In this document: in pieces, positions 26,091-34,958 of the stretch
Layout: the number at the start of each line of letters is the position of its first letter
How positions within the stretch are numbered: the stretch's first letter is position 1
Assembly (NCBI RefSeq): GCF_001438655.1
Contig: NZ_JQBR01000011.1
Coordinates: 1-63,949, forward strand
Reading direction: 5' to 3'
Length of the DNA: 63,949 nucleotides
Source: Pediococcus cellicola
GTDB taxonomy: Bacteria; Bacillota; Bacilli; Lactobacillales; Lactobacillaceae
Translations under genes and position numbers: made by a program
Notes under the pieces: model-generated
The model's database searches: none
Told to the model about the DNA's origin: nothing
What the model saw: the letters and a program-made list of their open reading frames with translations, nothing else

Positions 26091-26717
26091 ATGACCAGTT
26101 ATTTAAAACTTACAGGATGTAGCAAAAGCTTTGATCAATATCATGTTTTTAAAAATGTCGACTATCAATTTGAATCCGGAAAAATGTACGCCCTTGTCGG
26201 ACCGTCTGGGAGTGGCAAGACTACCCTATTGAATAGCATTGGGCGTTTAGAAAAGTTAACCGCTGGTTCCATCAGTTTTGAGGGCACAGATATCACAACT
26301 ATTCCGAGTTTGAAATATTTTCGTCAATTTATCGGGTATCTGTTTCAAAATTATGCACTGGTTGACGAAGAAACAGTTGCCCAAAATCTTAATATTGTGA
26401 AACATTATCGAACCGCTGAATTACAGAACCATTTGGCAAAATTTGGCTTAGATGATACCTATTTAACACGTAAAATATTTACGTTATCTGGTGGGGAGGC
26501 ACAACGAGTTGCCTTAGCACGCTTAAGTTTGCAAAATCCTTTAATTGTACTAGCAGACGAGCCCACGGGTGCCTTAGATCACGCTAATGGTCAATTGGTT
26601 CTTGATAGTTTACGGGCAATGGCGGTTTCTGGTAAAGTCGTTATAATTGCGACACATGATAACCATGTGAAAGCCGCAGTAGACGAGTGCTTAGATATTT
26701 CAAGTTTTAAAGCATAA
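26091..26717 (+). CDS. ABC transporter ATP-binding protein, bacteriocin export (lactococcin 972 group)
   Basis: 208 residues, a stand-alone MacB/LolD-type ATPase. Walker A is GPSGSGKTT, the Q-loop region is YLFQNYALVDEETV, the signature is LSGGEAQR, Walker B is LIVLADEPTGALD and the H-loop is IATHD. It is three bases downstream of the FtsX-like membrane protein and should energise it. The catalytic elements are intact. A good terminator follows. Confidence 0.88.
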   Translation: MTSYLKLTGCSKSFDQYHVFKNVDYQFESGKMYALVGPSGSGKTTLLNSIGRLEKLTAGSISFEGTDITTIPSLKYFRQFIGYLFQNYALVDEETVAQNLNIVKHYRTAELQNHLAKFGLDDTYLTRKIFTLSGGEAQRVALARLSLQNPLIVLADEPTGALDHANGQLVLDSLRAMAVSGKVVIIATHDNHVKAAVDECLDISSFKA

Positions 26718-26756
26718 CTGCTAAGTTTTTGTTATTGTGCGTCTATAAATATATAG

Positions 26757-26802
26757 AAAAGGTCTTAAATGTTGCGTGTAATCAAACATTTAAGGCCTTT
26801 TT
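26757..26802. terminator. Bidirectional terminator
   Basis: AAAAGGTCTTAAATGTT at 26757-26773 pairs with the segment at 26785-26801 with one G-T, flanked by A and T runs. It separates the converging ABC and aldo/keto reductase genes. Confidence 0.82.
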
Positions 26803-26811
26803 AGGTTGCTA

Positions 26812-27651
26812 TTATTCGTTGTGATCTTCACCTGGTGCAGTGTCCACCAAGCTGTCTAACAATTTCATATCCGCTTCAGGAATCACAAAGTCTAAATCAG
26901 TGTTTTCTTTAATATGTGCCGGATTAATGGCTTTAGGTAAAGGCAAAATGTCATGTTGTAAGCAATATTTGATAGCCAATTGGGCAATCGTCACTTGATT
27001 ACGTTTGGCAATGTCTGCCACTTCTGGATTGTGCAGTAAGTAGCCAGTTGCTAGAGGTGAGAAAGCTTCAACCAGCATGCCACTTTCTTTGGCAAACTTC
27101 ACGTTTTGTGGCTCCGTGTAGCCAATGTAGTATTGCAACTGATTTACCATAGGTTCAATTTCACAATTGTCCAAAATGTTTTTTTGATCTTGAACATTAA
27201 AATTCGAAATACCGATTGCTTTGGCACGTCCGGATTGATAAATTTTTTCCATTGCCCGCCAAACTTCAACGTTTTCTTTAGAGTAGTCAGCACCAAACTC
27301 GTCCCATGGCCATGGGGCATGAATTAAATACAAATCAACGTAATCTAAATCTAGATTCGTCATGGTTTCTTCAAAATAACGTAAACTATCTGCATAGGTT
27401 TTGCTCTTAGCAGGCAATTTGGTGGTTACAAAAATTTGATCACGCGCAATGCCGGAATCGCGGATAGCTTTACCCACACTTTTTTCGTTACCGTATTGCC
27501 ATGCGGTGTCAATATGGCGATAACCTGCCGCTAAAGCATTTTTAAAGGCATTGTAGGCTACTTCACCATCTGGAACTTGCCAGGTGCCAAAGCCGACCTT
27601 AGGAATTTTAACGCCGTTTCGAAGTTCAAAAGTATCAGTTAATTCATGCAT
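26812..27651 (-). CDS. Aldo/keto reductase
   Basis: 279 residues, TIM-barrel oxidoreductase using NADPH. The tetrad is visible as Asp in YRHIDTAWQYGNE, the Tyr in the same motif, Lys in VTTKLP and His in YLIHAPWPW. The C-terminal PLPKAINPAHIKEN segment is the cofactor-phosphate binding motif. The length and sequence fit the AKR5 type (2,5-diketo-gluconate or methylglyoxal reductase-like), which reduces small aldehydes and ketones in the cytoplasm. It is a single gene with a weak ribosome binding site. Confidence 0.9.
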   Translation of the reverse strand: MHELTDTFELRNGVKIPKVGFGTWQVPDGEVAYNAFKNALAAGYRHIDTAWQYGNEKSVGKAIRDSGIARDQIFVTTKLPAKSKTYADSLRYFEETMTNLDLDYVDLYLIHAPWPWDEFGADYSKENVEVWRAMEKIYQSGRAKAIGISNFNVQDQKNILDNCEIEPMVNQLQYYIGYTEPQNVKFAKESGMLVEAFSPLATGYLLHNPEVADIAKRNQVTIAQLAIKYCLQHDILPLPKAINPAHIKENTDLDFVIPEADMKLLDSLVDTAPGEDHNE

Positions 27652-27735
27652 CTTACATCTCTCCGTTTCGATTAACAGTTTTTGGAATACCTAATCATAC
27701 CATGAATTTGGCGTTCGAAAATTAAATTTGAAACT

Positions 27736-27767
27736 AAAAAATGAAGTCCAAATTTCTTGGACTTCAT
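27736..27767 (-). terminator. Terminator of the P-type ATPase gene
   Basis: An 11-bp stem (27741-27751 with 27757-27767) with a 5-base loop and A5 on the left, which reads as a U tract on the minus strand. Confidence 0.85.
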
Positions 27768-27784
27768 CAATCATTTATATTTTG

Positions 27785-30574
27785 TCACGCGACGTTTGAT
27801 TTAGGCGCGTGCTTTTTGCGCATAAATAATTTGCGTGCTTCTTCAATTAATACCAGAGGAATAGGGATGCAGAATAACAAGACCCAGTCATGCCAATCAA
27901 TTGGCGCGGTGTTGAATAATCCCTGGAGGAACGGCACATAGATTAGCAAAGCAAGTAGCGCGACTTCAAAGACAATACCGCCCCAAATGCGTCGGTTGCT
28001 GAATATTCCAATGCTAAAAACAGATGAGTTTTTAGTTCGACAATTGATGGCAGCGGCAATCTGACAAAAGACAATGGCAGCTAAGGTCATCGTAGTGGCT
28101 TCTTGATAGACCGGGCCAGACGCAGCCAAAGCGATATTTGGCCAACCGTGTTGACTGTTGACGAAGAAATAACCAATTGTGGAAATAATCGACGCTACCA
28201 TGCCATACCACGCGAAGGCTTTGAGAATAATACCTCGGTTAAGTAGGTGAGCAGTTCGCAAACGCGGCGGCTGTTTCATGATGCCAGGTTCGCTTTTTTC
28301 AGCACCTAAACCTAATGCGGGTAACATATCGGTTCCCAAATCAACGGTTAAAATTTGCATAACAGTTAGGGGCAGTGGAATCAAGCCCCGTGAGAATAGG
28401 AATAAAATTGAAGGGGCAGCTTCCGGCATATTACTATTCAAAATGTAAAGTAAGAATTTTTGTAGGTTGCTGTAAACGGTTCGACCTTCTTCAATAGCAG
28501 CGACAATGGACGCAAAATTATCATCAGTAAGGATCATATCAGCTGCGTCTTTAGCGACATCTGTTCCAGTCACACCCATGGCTACACCAATATCAGCTTT
28601 TTTCAAAGCGGGTGCATCGTTGACGCCATCACCAGTGGAAGCTACGATTTCGCCATTACTTTGTAAGGTTGATACGATGCGGTACTTTTGTTCAGGCGCT
28701 ACACGAGCAAAAATGACTTCTCCTTCAAGCGCTTTTTTGAGGTCCGCTGTGTGCATTTCAGCTAATTCATCACCTGTAATTACACGGGCGTTATCACTTG
28801 TGATACCAATTTTAGTTGCAATACTTTTGGCAGTTAATGAACTATCTCCAGTGACCATAATGATTCGGATGCTAGCTTCGTGGCATTTACGAACGGCCTC
28901 ATAAATTTCTGGACGCGGTGGATCTTGCATAACGGTTAGGCCGACGAATGTTAAATGTGTTTCAGCATTCTCAATAGTCCAGTCTTTAGGATCATTGGGA
29001 AGACGATCGTCATCGTTGGCATCACGGTACGCAATGGCAAGGGAACGTAAACCTTGAGCGGCGTACTTTTTGTCAGCAGCATTAATTTGTTGTTTGTCTG
29101 CCTCAGTGATTGGGCGAACCGTACCGTTATCCAAAATGGTATCACTGATTGGTAACATGCCGTCTAACGAACCCTTTACACAAATGGTCGTTTTATCCCC
29201 AACCTTGTGGAAAGTCGACATCCGTTTGCGATCAGAATCAAAAGGTAATTCGCCAATACGGGGAACTTTTTGGATTTCTTCTTCAACGTTCATTCCCGCC
29301 TTTTGTGCCAGAATAATGAGCGCGGCTTCTGTGGGAGTTCCGATAATTTTCGGGTTGTCTCCCGCATTTTTGGGTTGTTCAACCTTGGTATCATTATTCA
29401 AAGCTGAGACTCGCAATAACATTTCTAGATCAGGGTGTTGGGCGATTGTGACGTCTTGGTTGTTCATCTGAATATGACCGTTATTGACATACCCTTGTCC
29501 GGTTACGGTAAATTCATGACTGGCCAGCCATAGGTGATTGATGGTCATCTGATTTTGCGTTAACGTTCCCGTTTTATCCGAGCAAATTACTGTAGTTTCG
29601 CCCAACGTTTCCACACTGTTTAAATTCTTGACTAAGGCGTGTTTTTTGGCCATTCGGGTCACACCTTGTGCTAAAGAAAGGGTGACAGTCGGTAAGAGGC
29701 CTTCTGGGATAAAGGCTACAATCATTCCCAACGCAAAAATAAATGATTTGGCAATCGGGTAATGAACGAAGAAAATTGCGGCGATAAAAAAGATGGTTCC
29801 AATCAAAATCGCAATTAAAGAAAGTTGTTTGGTTAAATGATTCAACTCTAATTCTAGTGGGCTAGCGTGATGCTTTTCACTTTGTGTCAACTTGGCAATT
29901 TTACCAAATTCTGAATGCATCCCAGTAGCCACCGCCACAGCAGTAGCAGTTCCACTACCAGCAACGGTTCCAGCAAACACGATGTTAGCTTCGGCAAATC
30001 GCCCAACTCCATGGGCGTATTGGGCTTGTTTGCCAACCAAGACGGATTCACCGGTCAAAGCCGATTCGTCAACTTGAAGAGCATTTGATTTGATGATACG
30101 TGCATCGGCAGAAATACTGTTACCAGCCTGAATGATGAACACATCCCCAGGAACCAAATCTTCCGAATTGATTTGTTGGGGTTTGCCATCCCGTAAGACT
30201 TGCGCGTAAGTTGGCAACATCTTAAGGAGGGAATCAGTGGCTTTTTGTGCTTGGTGTTCTTGCCAATAACTGAAAATACCATTGATGACATTGACAGCCC
30301 AAATAGCAATTCCCAGTTCAACCATTTGTGCAAAAATGGCAATGAACCCACTAATCCACAACAAAATGGCCATTAAACTCGTAAAGTTTTTTAAAAATGA
30401 CTTGAGTTGTGATTGTTTTTTATTGCGCTGAATCGTATTTTTGCCAAATTTTTTTAATAATCCAGCAGCTTGTTCGGAAGTTAAACCCGTTTCCTTGGTA
30501 CCAAAGTACTTATACACGTCGTTCATGTGCATGGACGCATACCGCGTCGTACTTTTTTGGTTTACTTTATCCAA
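27785..30574 (-). CDS. Cation-translocating P2-type ATPase
   Basis: 929 residues from a TTG at 30574, which follows AGAGG by eight bases; a GTG at 30619 is in frame but has no ribosome binding site. The N-terminal cation-ATPase domain, TGES actuator motif (ALTGESVLV), PEGL in TM4, phosphorylation motif DKTGTLT, KGSLDGML-type nucleotide region, TGD and GDGVNDAP hinge are all present. The IPEGLLPTVTLSLA and VDLGTDMLPAL segments resemble the P2C (Na+/K+-like) and P2A groups. It probably extrudes Ca2+ or Na+; the ion cannot be fixed from sequence. Transcribed alone. Confidence 0.88.
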   Translation of the reverse strand: MDKVNQKSTTRYASMHMNDVYKYFGTKETGLTSEQAAGLLKKFGKNTIQRNKKQSQLKSFLKNFTSLMAILLWISGFIAIFAQMVELGIAIWAVNVINGIFSYWQEHQAQKATDSLLKMLPTYAQVLRDGKPQQINSEDLVPGDVFIIQAGNSISADARIIKSNALQVDESALTGESVLVGKQAQYAHGVGRFAEANIVFAGTVAGSGTATAVAVATGMHSEFGKIAKLTQSEKHHASPLELELNHLTKQLSLIAILIGTIFFIAAIFFVHYPIAKSFIFALGMIVAFIPEGLLPTVTLSLAQGVTRMAKKHALVKNLNSVETLGETTVICSDKTGTLTQNQMTINHLWLASHEFTVTGQGYVNNGHIQMNNQDVTIAQHPDLEMLLRVSALNNDTKVEQPKNAGDNPKIIGTPTEAALIILAQKAGMNVEEEIQKVPRIGELPFDSDRKRMSTFHKVGDKTTICVKGSLDGMLPISDTILDNGTVRPITEADKQQINAADKKYAAQGLRSLAIAYRDANDDDRLPNDPKDWTIENAETHLTFVGLTVMQDPPRPEIYEAVRKCHEASIRIIMVTGDSSLTAKSIATKIGITSDNARVITGDELAEMHTADLKKALEGEVIFARVAPEQKYRIVSTLQSNGEIVASTGDGVNDAPALKKADIGVAMGVTGTDVAKDAADMILTDDNFASIVAAIEEGRTVYSNLQKFLLYILNSNMPEAAPSILFLFSRGLIPLPLTVMQILTVDLGTDMLPALGLGAEKSEPGIMKQPPRLRTAHLLNRGIILKAFAWYGMVASIISTIGYFFVNSQHGWPNIALAASGPVYQEATTMTLAAIVFCQIAAAINCRTKNSSVFSIGIFSNRRIWGGIVFEVALLALLIYVPFLQGLFNTAPIDWHDWVLLFCIPIPLVLIEEARKLFMRKKHAPKSNVA

Positions 30575-30701
30575 AATACCGGCCTCTTTCTTTTCTATTT
30601 TAGGTGTAATGCCTTGCACCGTATAAGTATAACGCCATTTGCAAAAAAGGAGGACTTTAATTCTTAAATTATTTTTAAGCCAGCCTAAGTTGCAAAATAA
30701 A

Positions 30702-30738
30702 AAAGCCCTACTGCAAAGATTAAACGTAGCAGGGCTTT
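30702..30738 (-). terminator. Terminator of the EIIC-DUF915 operon
   Basis: AAAGCCCT at 30702-30709 pairs with AGGGCTTT at 30731-30738, extended by four further inner pairs, with an A-rich left flank giving U residues on the minus strand. Confidence 0.82.
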
Positions 30739-30745
30739 GAAAAAT

Positions 30746-31594
30746 TTAGTGGCGAATATTAATATTTGGTTGATCTGGAAGATTGTTCACATGCAAAATA
30801 TATTGTTGAATTAAGCTTACAATTTCTCCATTTTGGGGCAGATCATGATGGGTACTATCTTCACCAGTGACCGTAATCTGTGTATATTTTTTAGCTGTGT
30901 TTTGGTAAATATACTTGCCGGCTTCCACGCTGGCAAACGGCACGGTGCCATCATTATTGTAGTTTTCGGTACCAGCAACCGAGTACATAATTAAATTGGA
31001 AGGAATCTTGGTGTTGGCTTTGATCATGTCACTCAGCATTTGTGTGCGTTTATCAATATTGGTTTCCGAAAAATTAAAGGGTGATGCAATCGTCATCAGT
31101 GTCGTGATACGTAATTTTTGGGGATTAAAGTATTTTTCTAAATAGCGTGTCAAAACGAGGCCGCCGTTAGAGTGACCAATGGCAGAAAAGTGATTAAATT
31201 GGTATTTTGCGCTTAAAATTTTTATGGCGTGGTTGAACCAGGCTGCCTGTTTTTTGATGTTGGAATAACCATCATGATTGTTAGCGAAGGCGATCACAAT
31301 ATAGGGATGACTACGACCTGGTTTGAAAGTGCCACTGTAAGATAAATGATTATCTGTATGAACGGTCACCTTGAGAAGGCTACTCGTCGTTTTTGTTTTG
31401 CCGTTAAGCTCGTTGACCATCGCGTCAAAACGCTCTTGTGTGGCACTACTGCCAGGGACAAGAATGATGGGGGAAATTCTGGAATCAGCAGCAGGTATCG
31501 CATTTCGCATATTTTTTTGTGTCCAGTTCAGACCTAAAAAGCCCATGTAGGTCATTAAGGTCGCTAAAATGATGAAACGTAGCCATTTATACAT
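30746..31594 (-). CDS. DUF915 alpha/beta hydrolase, membrane-anchored or secreted
   Basis: 282 residues from the ATG at 31594, which overlaps the last eight bases of the EIIC gene and follows GGAG by nine bases. A signal-anchor helix lies at residues 4-22. The mature part has ILVPGSSAT (oxyanion region) and the nucleophile elbow GHSNGGLV, then a NNDGTVPFAS segment containing the likely acid and a THHDLPQN segment with the likely His. DUF915 proteins are predicted extracellular esterases/lipases. The overlap implies translational coupling with the PTS permease. Confidence 0.83.
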   Translation of the reverse strand: MYKWLRFIILATLMTYMGFLGLNWTQKNMRNAIPAADSRISPIILVPGSSATQERFDAMVNELNGKTKTTSSLLKVTVHTDNHLSYSGTFKPGRSHPYIVIAFANNHDGYSNIKKQAAWFNHAIKILSAKYQFNHFSAIGHSNGGLVLTRYLEKYFNPQKLRITTLMTIASPFNFSETNIDKRTQMLSDMIKANTKIPSNLIMYSVAGTENYNNDGTVPFASVEAGKYIYQNTAKKYTQITVTGEDSTHHDLPQNGEIVSLIQQYILHVNNLPDQPNINIRH

Positions 31595-32864
31595 TAAGCT
31601 CATCTCCATTCTGAGCGGTGAATTGATCAAGAAGGTTGACGAATGGATAGTAGACTAACCCTGAAACGCACACACAGAGCAGACTAACAGCCAAAGCGCC
31701 GAAGTTACCGTTTGTGCCAAGAAATGCTCGCAAAATTCCGGGTGTGGCGTATGGAATCACGTAGGCAGCAGGTGGTACTAAGTGCATACTGATAGCTAAG
31801 TAACCAATAGTCATACTCAAAAAAGGTGCTAACAAAAGAGGAATAAAGAATAGGGGATTAAACAAAATTGGGACGCCAAACATGAGGGCCTCACCTTGGT
31901 CGAACAGAAGCTGTCCAAACGTCAGTCGAGCAACTAAGCGAGTTTGTTGGTTTTTAACCCGTAACAAAATAGTGCTTCCTAAAGCTAAAAGCATCCCATT
32001 TCCACCCAAGGCACCATAAGAATCATACAGCGTATGTAAGTTAATAGGATAGGGAACTTTCCAAAGGCTATGATGTACGGCCAGGTAGGCCAAATTAGCC
32101 CCCTCTGAAGAAAAATGGTTACCCATATTAGTTGTGAATTCATTAATGATGCCTAGAAAATGCCCTAAATTTCCCAGTGTCGTTGCTAAGATAATTCGCC
32201 AAAATGTCGGTTGTTTTCCTGATTGAAATAAGTTTTGAACTTGCTGAAAAAGATAGTTTGGGTAGAGCTGGGTTTGGTAAATAATAAAGCTGAGCGCGCC
32301 AATGAACACAATCAAAAAAGAAAAAATAGCGATTAAATGGGTTGTCGCCCAGTAGCTAGTGGTGATTTTAGTTGGTTGACGGCGTTCAATAAAACTGTAG
32401 ATGAAACCCGTCAACAAGCCAATCAGAATGGGAATAAGAAGGTTACTGGCCACTGTTGCAATTTGAGGTAAATCAAGACTAGAAGCTGTTTCAACAATTA
32501 AAAGAAAATAGATAAACAGACTGGTAATACCGGCTAAGTGTTCGTGTGACTGTCGGACATGCAACTCGTAAAGTTTCTCGGCCGAGAAAAAGGCCAGTAG
32601 CAAGGAGACCGTGATAAAAGTAAGATCATTGGTTGATTTTAATAGGTATGCTAAGTCTTGAAAACCAGGTAGGTTAGTTTTTAAATTCCAAGCAGTTTCT
32701 AAAATGCCATTTTCATGAAAGCAAGTTTCATAAATAATATGAAAAGTGACGCCGACAAATTCCAAGGGAAACACTAACCATAGCGTGGCTAAAATGGCAC
32801 GATAAAGGTTCCAGTGATAGAGCTTTTGAGTAAATTTCAGTAAATGATTTTTAACGGTTACCAT
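31587..32864 (-). CDS. PTS EIIC component, lactose/cellobiose family
   Basis: 425 residues from the ATG at 32864, which follows AGGGGG by eight bases (a GTG at 32873 is possible). About ten membrane helices and the characteristic TPGILRAFLGTNGNFGAL region near residue 385 identify the sugar-translocating domain of the lactose/chitobiose/cellobiose PTS family. No EIIA, EIIB or glycosidase gene lies next to it, so it must either borrow IIA and IIB proteins encoded elsewhere or serve another role. It is followed by an overlapping DUF915 hydrolase. Confidence 0.85.
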   Translation of the reverse strand: MVTVKNHLLKFTQKLYHWNLYRAILATLWLVFPLEFVGVTFHIIYETCFHENGILETAWNLKTNLPGFQDLAYLLKSTNDLTFITVSLLLAFFSAEKLYELHVRQSHEHLAGITSLFIYFLLIVETASSLDLPQIATVASNLLIPILIGLLTGFIYSFIERRQPTKITTSYWATTHLIAIFSFLIVFIGALSFIIYQTQLYPNYLFQQVQNLFQSGKQPTFWRIILATTLGNLGHFLGIINEFTTNMGNHFSSEGANLAYLAVHHSLWKVPYPINLHTLYDSYGALGGNGMLLALGSTILLRVKNQQTRLVARLTFGQLLFDQGEALMFGVPILFNPLFFIPLLLAPFLSMTIGYLAISMHLVPPAAYVIPYATPGILRAFLGTNGNFGALAVSLLCVCVSGLVYYPFVNLLDQFTAQNGDELNV

Positions 32865-32893
32865 TGAAATCACCCCCTAATCCGTTTCTCTTG

Positions 32894-32919
32894 ATTATAC
32901 AACATCTGTACGGGTACAG
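32894..32919 (-). promoter_or_regulatory. Candidate promoter and operator of the EIIC operon
   Basis: A perfect TATAAT on the minus strand (32899-32894) is preceded by the palindrome CTGTAC-GG-GTACAG at 32906-32919, which covers the spacer region. There is no good -35, which fits a regulated promoter. The binding protein is unknown. Confidence 0.5.
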
Positions 32920-32961
32920 CCTGCATTGTAATTTTTTATTTGCAGTATAATTTGGTTTAAA

Positions 32962-33000
32962 AAAGATCCAAGCAGAATTTGAATTTCTGCTTGGATCTTT
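32962..33000 (-). terminator. Terminator of the BCCT gene
   Basis: A 16-bp stem (32962-32977 with 32985-33000) flanked by A residues on the left, which read as a U tract on the minus strand. Confidence 0.9.
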
Positions 33001-33015
33001 GTGTAATGTTGGAAT

Positions 33016-34632
33016 TTAATCACTTAAATAACTTTCTAGTGTCACTTGAACATGTTTACGTTTCTTGATAATTTCAGGTGTAACGTGAGGCAAAAACAAA
33101 ACGGTCTCTTTTTTGGCAACCGCCACTTGTTGGTCTTTGTGAATCATTTGCCAAATGGACAGCAATAATAACGCACAAACGGCAATCAGGGGGAAACCAG
33201 CAATCGAACTAATGGCCTGAACGGTCTTGAACCCACCGACAAACACGATACCAAACGAAAAGATGATGAAGACAATAACCCAGATCAAACGATTGAACTG
33301 ACTAGGTTGTTCACCTGGTTTAAGATGCCGGCTCGTAAAGGACGATACGATAAACGCTGAAGAAGAAATCGTCGTGGCCAAGAAGATAAAGCAGGAAATG
33401 CTATAGATAATTAACATCAACATCTTTAATGGCAAGGTACTGATGACGGCGGCAATGGCTGCGGCCTGTCCTTGGGTGTTTAAAATGTGTACCAAATTGA
33501 CGATACCACTTTGTTGCAAGTACAACGAGTAGCCACCCAGAATGGCATAAAAACTCATACAGCCGAGCGCGCCATAAGTGAGCATACCGACAATGACCTG
33601 GCGAATAGTCCGACCGCGTGAAATACGTGCAATAAATAATCCCATTACTGGCATATAGGATAACCACCAACCCCAGTAAAAGATGGTTTCTTGTTGTGCC
33701 ACTCCTGGTTTACCATTTGTGGTGGTGCTCGCACTCATGGTGATAAACTTTTCGACCATCAAACGCAGACTGTTACCCTCATCACGAAAGATCGTTAGGG
33801 TAGGCCCAATAAAGAGCACAATGAGCAAGAAGCCAATGGCAGTCCAAATATGAGCAGCACTTAGCTTATCGATACCGCCCTTGATGCCATGAAAAACAGT
33901 GACGGCAAAAATTAAGAATAAAATTAAAAACATGAATAATTTTAAAAAGAGGGTATCGGGGATACCGGTGATTTCATTGATAATTCGTGAAAGAACCGGA
34001 ATTTCCATTCCAACTGAGGAACCAATTCCACCCATAATGCCGAAGACGACTAAGAAATCAATGATTTGACGAATGATTTTTTTGGAACGTTCGGGACCCT
34101 TTAAAAAGGAAATGGCGGAACTAATGCGCATGACGTGAACGTTTCGTACGTACATCACGTAGGCAATGGCGATAGTTGCAGAAGCAAACATCATCCAAGC
34201 CATAGGTCCCCAATTGAATTGGCCTAGCATGTGAGCATCGCCATAAGCGGCAGCAGAATAGGGTTTGTCTCCAAAAACGGGACTTTGAACGTAGCGTAAT
34301 GGGTCGACCATGCTCAACATAAGAATACTAGCATCAATGGCAGTGGCAAAAACCATGCTGCCCCACTGAAAGCTACTGTACTCAGGTTTATCTTTGGCAT
34401 GGCCAAGCTTGATATTGCCAAAATGACTGAAAGCTAGGTACATAAAGAATACGAAGTTGATGATGTAGATGCCCAAGTAAGCCCAGGACATGTGTGCGGT
34501 GATGCCGTTCATGACGCTGCTTAAAGCGACACGAAGGTGAGAACCTCCAAGGATGAGCCCAAGTGAGACAAGGGCGAAAAGACTAACGGTAGGAATAAAA
34601 ACGGTGCGGTCGATATTTCTGTGGTGTAAAAT
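33016..34632 (-). CDS. BCCT-family osmolyte (betaine/carnitine/choline) transporter with apparent ATT start
   Basis: 538 residues if read from ATT at 34632. Twelve helices and the BCCT signature FYWGWWLSYMPVMGLFIARISRG identify the family, which imports glycine betaine, carnitine or choline with Na+ or H+ in response to salt stress. The first ATG is at 34512, but starting there removes TM1. The 40 codons upstream are open and encode a typical BCCT beginning (RNIDRTVFIPTVS, then a hydrophobic helix). The only strong SD, AGGAGG at 34639-34644, precedes three ATT codons and no ATG, GTG or TTG. Either ATT is used, as in infC, or an ATG-to-ATT change has crippled the gene. A C-terminal basic tail could sense osmotic stress. 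Confidence 0.83.
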   Translation of the reverse strand: MLHHRNIDRTVFIPTVSLFALVSLGLILGGSHLRVALSSVMNGITAHMSWAYLGIYIINFVFFMYLAFSHFGNIKLGHAKDKPEYSSFQWGSMVFATAIDASILMLSMVDPLRYVQSPVFGDKPYSAAAYGDAHMLGQFNWGPMAWMMFASATIAIAYVMYVRNVHVMRISSAISFLKGPERSKKIIRQIIDFLVVFGIMGGIGSSVGMEIPVLSRIINEITGIPDTLFLKLFMFLILFLIFAVTVFHGIKGGIDKLSAAHIWTAIGFLLIVLFIGPTLTIFRDEGNSLRLMVEKFITMSASTTTNGKPGVAQQETIFYWGWWLSYMPVMGLFIARISRGRTIRQVIVGMLTYGALGCMSFYAILGGYSLYLQQSGIVNLVHILNTQGQAAAIAAVISTLPLKMLMLIIYSISCFIFLATTISSSAFIVSSFTSRHLKPGEQPSQFNRLIWVIVFIIFSFGIVFVGGFKTVQAISSIAGFPLIAVCALLLLSIWQMIHKDQQVAVAKKETVLFLPHVTPEIIKKRKHVQVTLESYLSD

Positions 34633-34676
34633 AATAATCCTCCTAATAATATATAAGTGAGTGTAGGGGAGTGCTT

Positions 34677-34747
34677 ATGTATTGAGAAACAAAGGTGTTT
34701 TAGGCAAAACGTTATTTTGCAGTAAGCGTGCCGATTTCTCAATACAT
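34677..34747. repeat. Inverted repeat with nested hairpin
   Basis: ATGTATTGAGAAA at 34677-34689 is perfectly repeated in inverted orientation at 34735-34747. Inside it, GCAAAA at 34704-34709 pairs with TTTTGC at 34715-34720. The position is about 50 bases upstream of the BCCT SD. Confidence 0.8.
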
Positions 34748-34958
34748 GCTTCCAAAAATGTTTTAAAAAAATGTGTGTGAAGTGTTAAAGCCACAGTAGT
34801 GTGTCCGTTAGCAAAATAAAGGCTTGCGTTAGACCTATTTTCTACTGTGAATGGCTTCTAGGAACTGTCCGAAAGGAACCGATGAAGCCGCAATGTAAAA
34901 TAAATGGCTTTGAAAAAGCGATGAAAATAACTGAGTGACTTACAAAATTTCAAACAAA

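Noticed and set aside
30646-30653. AAAGGAGG on the plus strand
   Set aside because: It is a good SD-like string, but no ATG, GTG or TTG frame follows and a terminator lies 50 bases on.
34521-34742. Minus-strand 73-residue ORF upstream of the BCCT ATG
   Set aside because: It is in another frame from the BCCT N-terminus, spans the long inverted repeat and has no SD.
34780-34920. T-box or known riboswitch upstream of BCCT
   Set aside because: No T-box sequence (TGGNACCGCG) and no motif of a riboswitch I know, so only generic structure is claimed.
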